From positions 372,001 through 436,000 of the forward strand of contig NZ_JAJVKW010000006.1 in assembly GCF_024198255.1 (NCBI RefSeq): 64,000 nucleotides of DNA, written 5' to 3'. Of this stretch, positions 8,647-15,360 are shown piece after piece (position 1 is the first letter of the stretch; the number at the start of each line of letters is the position of its first letter). The DNA comes from Myxococcus guangdongensis (GTDB lineage: Bacteria; Myxococcota; Myxococcia; Myxococcales; Myxococcaceae). A model generated the notes under the pieces. It was not told the DNA's origin. It ran no database searches and saw only the letters and a list, made by a program, of their open reading frames with translations. The translations under genes and the position numbers were made by a program.

Positions 8647-8661
8647 TCGTCGGACGGTTAC
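8647..8661 (-). repeat. IS66 terminal end
   Basis: The minus-strand sequence GTAACCGTCCGACGA, 54 bp before the Orf1 start, has the GTAA terminus expected for IS66. The partner inverted repeat is not found on the other side. Confidence 0.45.
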
Positions 8662-8725
8662 CGCAAATGAAACGGCGGCGACCTCCCGAAGGAAGTCGCC
8701 GCCGTCGGTGCGTCTCAACCGTGAA

Positions 8726-9760
8726 TCACTCCACCCAGTGCTGGACCGTCAGGACGCGGAAGTCCGACGCGGTGTCGACGAAGAAGTGCACCTGCACGCC
8801 GGCCCACGGGCCGTCCTCGTAGTGCATGTGGCAGCCCTTGAACGTGCGGCCCGCCGTGCGCGCCGCCAGGTCCGCCTTGCCGTCCGTGACGATGTCCGCG
8901 TCAATCGCGTTGTAGCGGTTGGCCGTGCTCACCGCGCTGTGGACGTAGTTGCGCACCTCCGTGGCGTCCGCCAGGTAGCCCCGGTCCTCCCACTGACCCG
9001 AGCGGCCGGTGAGGTCGATGCCGAAGCAGTCCGCCGCGGCGAGCCGGTCCGTGCCGTAGGCCCCGTCCATGATGGTCTGGATGTTGAACGCCGTGCTCAG
9101 CTTCACCGTCCAGTCGTCCTCGGGCAGCGCGTTCACCGCGGTCGCGAGCATCTCCAGCGAGTAGCCGATGGTCGCCGCGTTGCGCAGGTTGCGCATGCTC
9201 ACCGCGCCGATGCCGGACGCGTTCGAGATGCCCTGCACGTTCGTGAACGGACGCAGGTTGATGAGGCTGGTCGCCCCGTTCCACGCATACGGCAGGATGG
9301 CGTAGAGCGTGTTCGTGCTCGTCGTGTTCACCATCGTGACGATGGCGGCGGCGTCGGACTGCGACAGCGCCAGCTCGTCGTAGATGCCCAGACAGCTCTG
9401 GTCGATGTACTCCTCGGCGCGAGCTCCGTGCTCGAGCTGCTTCAGGCGCACCGGGCCCATCTCGGAGACGGCCGAGAGCTGCGCCAGCGACGTGAAGAGC
9501 GCCGCCGTGCGCGCGCCGATGATGTTGCTGGCGGCGTCGCTGGGCAGATACCGGTCCAGCTTGTTGAAGCTCGCCGTGTTCGCGAACTGCAGGATGCCTT
9601 CACACTCCGGCGCCACGTCGACGTCCGTCGTGGTGAGCGGCGCCTGCTCGTTCTGGACGGCGTCGGCCGGAGCGGCGGGCTCGGCCGGCGGAGCGGATTC
9701 GGTGGGACCACAGCCAACCAGCAGACTCATGGAGAGAAGGGCTGAGCCGAGACGACGCAT
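8726..9760 (-). CDS. lipoprotein with duplicated helix-hairpin-helix-like repeats
   Basis: A 344-residue protein. I chose ATG 9760 because a GAGGTG Shine-Dalgarno precedes it and the result is a lipoprotein signal (SMSLLVGCGPTE); the frame stays open far upstream but without sense. After a Pro/Ala-rich linker come two related segments. The first is ILQFANTASFNKLDRYLP to PVRLKQLEHGA; the second is VNTTSTNTLYAILPYAWN to SMRNLRNAATIG. Both look like the ComEA-type helix-hairpin-helix arrangement (small residue, hydrophobic helix, Gly turn, second helix). The C-terminal portion includes GCHMHYEDGPWAGVQVHFF, a compact beta region with Cys/His residues. HhH domains usually bind DNA; an outer-membrane lipoprotein with two of them is unusual, but DNA binding here is only inference. 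Confidence 0.65.
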   Translation of the reverse strand: MRRLGSALLSMSLLVGCGPTESAPPAEPAAPADAVQNEQAPLTTTDVDVAPECEGILQFANTASFNKLDRYLPSDAASNIIGARTAALFTSLAQLSAVSEMGPVRLKQLEHGARAEEYIDQSCLGIYDELALSQSDAAAIVTMVNTTSTNTLYAILPYAWNGATSLINLRPFTNVQGISNASGIGAVSMRNLRNAATIGYSLEMLATAVNALPEDDWTVKLSTAFNIQTIMDGAYGTDRLAAADCFGIDLTGRSGQWEDRGYLADATEVRNYVHSAVSTANRYNAIDADIVTDGKADLAARTAGRTFKGCHMHYEDGPWAGVQVHFFVDTASDFRVLTVQHWVE

Positions 9761-10010
9761 CGAGGACACCTCATGGGGACAGCGAGGGAGGTGCTCCCTT
9801 ACCCCAGGCCCTCGGGTAGCGGGCAATCCGTGAGACAGATGAAATTTTGTGATGACGAGAAAAGTGTCACCACCCCGGGGCCCGAGCACGGTGGATGACA
9901 CCGAATCGTGACGTGCGGTGGGTTTCTGGACCTCCGGGTGGGAGTCGGGCATGCCGGAGGGCTCCACCTCGGGGATTCGCTCCGGCGACCCCACCCGGCG
10001 AAGGAAGTGC

Positions 10011-11222
10011 ATGCGAGCCTGTCCGTGCTGCCTGGAGACGCTGACGCCAGGTCTGCTGGGCTTCGGGAGCCGGCGCCTCGCGGGCCACTGCGAGGCGTGT
10101 GGTGACGCCGTCTGCCAGTCGTGCCTGAGCGTCGAGTCGCTCGCGGCGGGGGTGTTCCAGAAGCGCGCGGGTGCCTCGGCGTCGGGCTCCAAGAAGGTGA
10201 AGGGGCGGGTGTGCCGCTCGTGCCTGTGGGAGGCGCTGGTGGAGGAGGGCCGCACACCTTCCTTCGCCGCACCCCGTGGGCAACGTGAGCGCGCCCGCCG
10301 CGCCGCGCGGGAGACCTGTACGCATGCCGAGGTGAAGGCCTGCATGGGTTTCTGCCCCACCTGCGGCGACGAGGTGGTCTGGAAGAGCGAGCATGGCAAC
10401 CCCGCGTGCGAGGCCTGTGGCGCGCCGTCACATCGGTTCTTCAACGGCTGCTGGAACTGCGGGGAGTCGTTCGACGAGCAGAATGTTCCCCAGTCCGTCG
10501 CGCGCGGGTACCGGCTCGAGTTCGACTGTGACGCGGATGACTGCGCCGGGAAGCTCGCGTGGCTGATGCCCTTCTGCCCGTGGTGCGGCGAGGAGAAGCA
10601 CTGGGAGCATGCCGGGGGGCTGGAGTGTGAGGCCTGCGAGGTCCAGGTGGACCGGGGCTGGGCGTTCTGCGTGCGGTGCGGCGAGGAGGCGCCGCTCCCC
10701 GACGCGTGTCCCCGGTGTGGCGTGGGTCTGGACGAAGCGGCGTCCGCCGCGCGCTGTGAGCAGTGCCAGCACGTGGTGTGCGGTGAGTGCTGTGACGTCG
10801 TCGCCGTCGCCGCGCCGGGAGGGGAGGCGCAGGAGCGGCTCTTGTGCTCGACCTGTGGCGAGGGCGCCGAGCCCGTGGCCGACACGCGCGCGACCGAGGA
10901 GGCTGACTCGGAGCCCTCCGATGCGGAGGAGGACGCGGCGCCCGCTGACGACGATGAGGAGGAGGCGGAGGCGCCCCGGCGTGAGGAGGAGCCCGCGCCG
11001 CGACCCCAGGCGGCCCCTTCGTCGCCGTGGGAGATATTGGGTGTCGTCCGGGGAACACCGCTGGCGGACGTGAAGCGCGCCTACCTCGCGCTGGTCGCCC
11101 AGTACCACCCCGACAAGGTGGCGCAGCTCGGACCGAAGCTCCAGGCGCTGGCGCAAGAGGAGACGCGCCGCATCATCGAGGCGTGGGAGCACATCCGGAA
11201 GCACTCGCGCCCCGGCGGCTGA
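10011..11222 (+). CDS. zinc-ribbon protein with C-terminal J domain
   Basis: A 403-residue cytoplasmic protein. ATG 10011 is preferred to the longer frame (9918) because GAAGGAAG sits just before it and the protein then starts directly with a CPCC zinc motif. It contains a string of CxxC pairs (CEAC, CPTC, CWNC, CPWC, CVRC, CPRC, CEQC, CSTC), i.e. several zinc ribbons. An acidic low-complexity linker follows (EEADSEPSDAEEDAAPADD), then a J domain of about 60 residues with the essential HPD motif (LVAQYHPDKV). J domains stimulate the ATPase of DnaK/Hsp70, so this is probably a client-specific co-chaperone, with the ribbons choosing the client. DnaJ itself has a different order (J domain first). 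It is divergently transcribed from the HhH lipoprotein across 250 bp. Confidence 0.8.
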   Translation: MRACPCCLETLTPGLLGFGSRRLAGHCEACGDAVCQSCLSVESLAAGVFQKRAGASASGSKKVKGRVCRSCLWEALVEEGRTPSFAAPRGQRERARRAARETCTHAEVKACMGFCPTCGDEVVWKSEHGNPACEACGAPSHRFFNGCWNCGESFDEQNVPQSVARGYRLEFDCDADDCAGKLAWLMPFCPWCGEEKHWEHAGGLECEACEVQVDRGWAFCVRCGEEAPLPDACPRCGVGLDEAASAARCEQCQHVVCGECCDVVAVAAPGGEAQERLLCSTCGEGAEPVADTRATEEADSEPSDAEEDAAPADDDEEEAEAPRREEEPAPRPQAAPSSPWEILGVVRGTPLADVKRAYLALVAQYHPDKVAQLGPKLQALAQEETRRIIEAWEHIRKHSRPGG

Positions 11223-11407
11223 ACGCCTCGCGCTCCGTGTCCCCGGGCGCGCGGGACTTCGACCTCGTGGCACCGGCCGTGGTGGGTCCGGGGCTGCTCC
11301 TCGCCGCACGCATGGAGAGGAGGGAGGCAGCCTGGAGCCTCGTGTCTTGGCGGCCCCGCGCCCCGTGCGCAACCTGTCGCCCGGGTGTGTTTCGGGAGGG
11401 GGAGACA

Positions 11408-12994
11408 GTGGCTGACTGGCGTGGCTTGGCCGCATGGCTGGTGTTGTGTCTGGGGATGGCCGGTTGTGATGGCGATGATTCACCTCCTCCCGTCGCGTCC
11501 TGTGAGGCCTCAGCCTCCTGCGAGCCTGCTCCCGGAATCCCTCCTGACGCGGGCGCGCCGGATGCGGGCGTTCCGGACGCGGGGACTCCCGATGGCGGCG
11601 AGATTCCCGATGGGGGCGGCGCTCCCGGTGAGCCCGATGGCGGCTCCGTCCCCCCGGAGGACGGTGGCACCTCGCCGCAGCCCGCCACACCTGGCAAGAC
11701 GCTCTGGCTGAATCACGAGCGCCAGCCCCTGCACGACCTGGCCGCGAGCGTCGGTACTCCGTGGGATGGGTCGTCCATCTACACGGCCTCCATCCAAGGC
11801 TCGTCGACCTCGTTCGGTCGCGCCGACGGCGCCTCGTCCCATTTCGAGGTGAAGCGCTACACGCCCCATGGCGCCCGCGTGTGGACGCGCTCCTTCTCGC
11901 TGCATCCGTTCGAGGGCGAATCCCCCCTGGATGTCTCGGGCACGGTCGCCATGAGCGTGTCGTCCACGGGCCGGCTCTATCTGATGACCGATGTCCGCCG
12001 GGGCACCGTGTCGATGGACACGCCGAGCAAACCCCTCAGCGGCCTGGCCCTGTCCCGGTTCAACGCGGAGGGACGCGGGGAGTGGTCCCTTCCGCTGCAG
12101 GGGCTCAACGAGGTGGGCCTCGCGCTCGTGGCCAGCCGGGACGATGGCGCCTACGTGAGCGTGCGCGCATCGCATCCGTACTCGGAGGCGCTGCGGTGCT
12201 CGCCGACGGAGAACGCGCTCTATCGCATCAGCGCCTCGGGCGCCGTCCTGTGGCGTCAGCGCGTCTCCGAGCCGGAGTGCGGCAACTACCGCGCGGAGGC
12301 GGTGAGCCTCGCGGTGCTGCCCGACGGCGGCGTGGCCCTGGGCGGCTCCTACTTCGGCACCGTCCGGACGGCGAAGGGGACCTTCACCGCCCAGGGGCAA
12401 TCCCCCTTCCTGGCCACGTTCTCCGCGGCGGGACAGATGACCTGGTTCAACGCCTTCCCCAGCGCCAATGGCTGGGTGACGAGCATCGGCGCCACCGCGA
12501 AGGGCACGCTGGTGGCGGCGGGGAGCATGGAGGGCGGAGCGCTCCGGTGGGGCTCCGAGTCGCTCCGAGACAGGCTCGCCTTCCTCCTGGTGGCGGAGGC
12601 CACGGGCACGCCGCGCTGGGTGAAGAGCCTGGGCCGCTCCGAGAAGGTCGTCATCGCCGTGGAGCCCGCGGGCCGCGTGGTGGTGAGCGGCCTGTCTCGC
12701 GACTTTCCGCACCCCGCGCCAGGCGCGAGCGATTCCGCGCAGAACCCGCAGCTCTTCGCGCGCCGCTTCGACCTCGAGGGCCGCGAGCTGTGGAACCGCT
12801 TCTTCCTGCGCTCCGGCGGCCCGTCCAACCTCTTCGCCGAGCAGGTGGTGAGCGCCGCGCCCTCCGGCGAGGAGAACGGCAACACGCTGCTGTTCGGTCA
12901 CTTCTCCCACACCGAGGACTTCGGGACCGGCACCCTCGTCCCCGACGCCACCGACACGTTCCTGCTCAAGCTGGGACCCGGCGACGCGTTCTGA
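11408..12994 (+). CDS. lipoprotein with Asp/Gly/Pro linker and beta-propeller-like domain
   Basis: A 528-residue protein. GTG 11408 is chosen because GGGAGGGGGAG lies just upstream and the resulting N-terminus is a lipoprotein signal ending LCLGMAGC. Residues about 40-90 form a PDAGAPDAGVPDAG-type linker, a hallmark of myxobacterial surface lipoproteins. The remaining 430 residues contain repeating short strands (GGVALGGSYFGTV, GTLVAAGSMEGG, RVVVSGLSRDF) like the SBBP/delta-60 beta-propeller repeats. It is likely an outer-membrane-anchored binding protein of unknown ligand. It is separated by 185 bp from the J-domain gene and 53 bp from the dehydrogenase gene. Confidence 0.75.
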   Translation: MADWRGLAAWLVLCLGMAGCDGDDSPPPVASCEASASCEPAPGIPPDAGAPDAGVPDAGTPDGGEIPDGGGAPGEPDGGSVPPEDGGTSPQPATPGKTLWLNHERQPLHDLAASVGTPWDGSSIYTASIQGSSTSFGRADGASSHFEVKRYTPHGARVWTRSFSLHPFEGESPLDVSGTVAMSVSSTGRLYLMTDVRRGTVSMDTPSKPLSGLALSRFNAEGRGEWSLPLQGLNEVGLALVASRDDGAYVSVRASHPYSEALRCSPTENALYRISASGAVLWRQRVSEPECGNYRAEAVSLAVLPDGGVALGGSYFGTVRTAKGTFTAQGQSPFLATFSAAGQMTWFNAFPSANGWVTSIGATAKGTLVAAGSMEGGALRWGSESLRDRLAFLLVAEATGTPRWVKSLGRSEKVVIAVEPAGRVVVSGLSRDFPHPAPGASDSAQNPQLFARRFDLEGRELWNRFFLRSGGPSNLFAEQVVSAAPSGEENGNTLLFGHFSHTEDFGTGTLVPDATDTFLLKLGPGDAF

Positions 12995-13021
12995 CCTGCC
13001 CGCGGAGCCCTGTTGCTTTTG

Positions 13022-13036
13022 TTGGCGGTCTGCCAA
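13022..13036. promoter_or_regulatory. inverted repeat just upstream of alcohol dehydrogenase gene
   Basis: TTGGC and GCCAA arms with a 5-nt centre, 11 bp before the ATG. A repressor bound here would occlude translation or transcription initiation. This rests on symmetry alone. Confidence 0.25.
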
Positions 13037-13047
13037 TAATTCGGGGC

Positions 13048-14166
13048 ATGACGCTTCCGGTCCGTGCCGCGGTGCTGCGGGAGGTGAATGCACCCTTCGT
13101 CCTGGAGGAGGTGGACCTGGACGCGCCCCGTCAGGGGGAGCTCCGGGTCCGGGTGCATGCCAGTGGCATCTGTCACACGGACCTGAGCTACCGCGCGGGC
13201 CAGGGGCGCTTCGCGTTCCCCGCGGTGCTGGGGCACGAGGGCGCGGGGGTGGTGGAGTCGGTGGGAGAGGGCGTCACGGGCTTCGAGCCGGGGGACGCCG
13301 TGGTGCTCAGCTACTACTCCTGTCGCGCGTGCGGCACCTGTGCGCGAGGGCAGCCCGCGTACTGCGAGCAGGGCTACGCGGGGAACTTCTCGGGGGCGCG
13401 GCCGGATGGGACGTTCCCGATGCGCTGGCGCGGCGAGCCCATCCGCTCGGGGTTCTTCCACCAGTCGTCCTTCGCCACGCACGTGCTGGCGCACCAGCAC
13501 AACGCGGTGAAGGTGGCGAGAGACGCGCCGCTGGAGTTGCTGGCGCCCCTGGGCTGCGGCTTCCAGACGGGCGCGGGCGCGGTGCTGGAGTCGTTCCGGA
13601 TGCAGCCGGGACAGCGGCTCGCCGTCTTCGGCGTGGGCGCGGTGGGCCTGGCGGCGGTGATGGCGGCGCGCGTGGCGGGCGCGGCGAGCATCTTCGCGGT
13701 GGACCTGGACGCCAGGCGGCTGGAGCTCGCGCGGGAGCTGGGCGCCACCGACACCTTCCTCGCGGATGAGCCGGAGCTGACGCGCACGGTGCTCAAGAAG
13801 ACGCGGGGTGGGGTGGACTTCGCGCTGGAGTGTGTCGGCTCGCCGAAGGTGCTGCGACAGGCGTTCGACGTGACGCGCCCGTTGGGGACGTGCGGATTGC
13901 TCGGCCTGCCGAGCGCGGACGCGCAGGTCTCCATCCCGATGACGGCGCTGCTCTTCGGCAAGCGGCTGGTGGGGATGCTCGAGGGCGACGCCGACCCGAA
14001 GCGCTTCATCCCCCGGTTGGTGTCGTTGCACGCGGAGGGGCGCTTCCCGCTGGAGAAGCTCCTGCGCCCCTACGACTTCGAGGCCATCAACGACGCGGTC
14101 CACGACATGGAGTCGCGCACGGCCATCAAGCCCGTGCTGCGCATGCACACAGGAGCGGCACGATGA
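13048..14166 (+). CDS. zinc-dependent alcohol dehydrogenase (class III/aryl-alcohol type)
   Basis: A 372-residue medium-chain dehydrogenase. ATG 13048 gives the standard N-terminus, although the frame is open far upstream through the previous gene. Catalytic zinc ligands are C42 (GICHTD), H63-E64 (GHEG) and C170 (PLGCGFQTGAGAV). The structural zinc loop is complete with C92, C95, C98 and C106. The Rossmann motif GVGAVGL binds NAD(P), and an acidic residue at the end of strand 2 (AVDLDARR) favours NAD. The overall pattern resembles aryl/benzyl-alcohol and S-hydroxymethyl-glutathione-type dehydrogenases; the substrate is not predictable. It overlaps the DUF4334 gene by 4 bp, forming a two-gene unit. 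Confidence 0.9.
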   Translation: MTLPVRAAVLREVNAPFVLEEVDLDAPRQGELRVRVHASGICHTDLSYRAGQGRFAFPAVLGHEGAGVVESVGEGVTGFEPGDAVVLSYYSCRACGTCARGQPAYCEQGYAGNFSGARPDGTFPMRWRGEPIRSGFFHQSSFATHVLAHQHNAVKVARDAPLELLAPLGCGFQTGAGAVLESFRMQPGQRLAVFGVGAVGLAAVMAARVAGAASIFAVDLDARRLELARELGATDTFLADEPELTRTVLKKTRGGVDFALECVGSPKVLRQAFDVTRPLGTCGLLGLPSADAQVSIPMTALLFGKRLVGMLEGDADPKRFIPRLVSLHAEGRFPLEKLLRPYDFEAINDAVHDMESRTAIKPVLRMHTGAAR

Positions 14167-14681
14167 GCTTCGACGAGGCGGTGAAGACGGGGACGCTGAG
14201 CCAGCAGGAGGCGCTCGCGCTGTTCGACAGCCTGGCGCCGGTCGAGCTCGCGTCGCTGTTCGGCACGTGGAAGGGCAGTGAGCTGCGCACGGGCCATCCG
14301 ATGGACGGGTTGCTCGGGGCCACGGGGTGGTACGGCAAGCAGTTCCTCGACGTCGAGAGCGTGCACCCGCTGCTGTTCTACACGGAGGACCGCGCGTCGG
14401 TGTTCCCGGTGGACCCGCGGAAGTGGCCGTCACCGACGATTCGCGGCCCGGTGGGGCCGCATCGCGCCGATGTGGAGACGGCGAAGTTCAAGGCGCGCCT
14501 GCGCAAGGTGGAGTACCGGGGGCAGCTCAGCGCGACGATGATCTACGACGACTGGCCCACGCTCGACGTGTTCCGCAAGGCCGACGAGAACACGCTCCTG
14601 GGCCTCATGGACGCGCGCGGCATGCCGTCGCCGTACTTCTTCGTGCTGCGGCGGGACGCGAACGCACCGGCGCTCAAGTAG
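14163..14681 (+). CDS. GXWXG / DUF4334 domain protein
   Basis: A 172-residue cytoplasmic protein. The N-terminal GTWKGSELRTGHPMDGLL (about residues 38-55) is the GXWXG motif, and the C-terminal portion (YRGQLSATMIYDDWP to ADENTLLGLMDARG) is the DUF4334 domain that normally accompanies it. The fold is beta-barrel-like with unknown function. Translation is coupled to the alcohol dehydrogenase (ATGA overlap), so a role in the same alcohol/aldehyde pathway, perhaps as a ligand-binding partner, is a reasonable inference. Its 3' end overlaps the end of the convergent DinB gene by 8 bp. Confidence 0.8.
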   Translation: MSFDEAVKTGTLSQQEALALFDSLAPVELASLFGTWKGSELRTGHPMDGLLGATGWYGKQFLDVESVHPLLFYTEDRASVFPVDPRKWPSPTIRGPVGPHRADVETAKFKARLRKVEYRGQLSATMIYDDWPTLDVFRKADENTLLGLMDARGMPSPYFFVLRRDANAPALK

Positions 14682-15198
14682 GCGGCACGGCCAGCACGAA
14701 GCGCGCGTAGCCCAGCTCCGCCGCGTTCTTCATCAGCTCCACGTTGGCCCAGGCGACGATGTCGCCGAAGGGCTTGCCCTCCAGCGGCCAGCGCGTGCGC
14801 GCGCTCGATTGCAGGTCTTCGTCGGTGAGGCGGGTGATGGCCTCGCGCCACGTGGCGTGCAGGCCGACAATCCACGCGCGCACCGCGTCCGCGGAGCCGG
14901 GCCAGAGGACGGCCTCCCGCGTCAGGGTGGCGTCCCCGAACGAGTGGTTGTGCACCATGGACCACCAGAAGCCCAGGTGCCACGTCAGCCAGGCCACACT
15001 CGCGGGGCCCAGGTCATAGCCCTCGTGCTCGGGCCATTGGGCGCGCCAGTGGCCCTGTGCGTCCCGCGTCACGTGCAGCCCCACCGAGGCGGGGCGGCGC
15101 AGGCAGTCCTCCGTGGTGAGCCCCTCCAGGTGGTAGTTCGTGAGGGCCCACGCGATGTCGAGCTGGCCCAGGAGCGTGTCTCGGACAGGGTTCGCCAT
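14674..15198 (-). CDS. DinB-superfamily protein
   Basis: A 174-residue helical protein. It has the DinB/YfiT-like arrangement: an N-terminal LDIAWALTNYHLEGLT helix, a central WLTWHLGFWWSMVHNH and C-terminal EGKPFGDIVAWANVELMKN. The metal-binding His residues expected for the family are present at H128-like (WHLGFWW) and nearby His positions. DinB-superfamily members include mycothiol- or bacillithiol-dependent S-transferases and many uncharacterised enzymes; no thiol partner is indicated here. The start is the ATG at 15198, just inside a longer open frame. It is divergent from the SUV3-like helicase over 162 bp. Confidence 0.7.
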   Translation of the reverse strand: MANPVRDTLLGQLDIAWALTNYHLEGLTTEDCLRRPASVGLHVTRDAQGHWRAQWPEHEGYDLGPASVAWLTWHLGFWWSMVHNHSFGDATLTREAVLWPGSADAVRAWIVGLHATWREAITRLTDEDLQSSARTRWPLEGKPFGDIVAWANVELMKNAAELGYARFVLAVPPT

Positions 15199-15360
15199 GG
15201 GGCGCGACGCTAGGGGGCTTTGCCCGGGGCGTCCATTCCGCGGTGCCCGGGTCAGGACGCGGCGCGCCCGTGCGTGCGTGGCGAGCCCAGGAGGCAGCCG
15301 AGGATGGGTTGGAAGTCCGTCGCAGGGCGCGTGACCGGGCGCGAGGTTAGACTCTCCGCA

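Larger units (their letters stand above)
8046..8661 (-). mobile_element. IS66-family element remnant (orf1-orf2', tnpC missing)
   Basis: It contains the outer end, Orf1 and a truncated Orf2 but no TnpC transposase, which in intact elements follows Orf2 and is about 500 residues long. The outer end reads GTAACCGTCCGACGA on the minus strand (8661-8647), agreeing with the GTAA start typical of IS66 terminal repeats. The inner boundary near 8046 abuts a segment beginning TGGTCACCCAAAACC (8011), which looks like another element's end. It cannot transpose on its own. Confidence 0.65.

Noticed and set aside
11027..11407. Upstream extension of the propeller-like lipoprotein frame
   Set aside because: It runs through the J-domain gene out of frame; the GTG at 11408 has a good ribosome-binding site and signal peptide.
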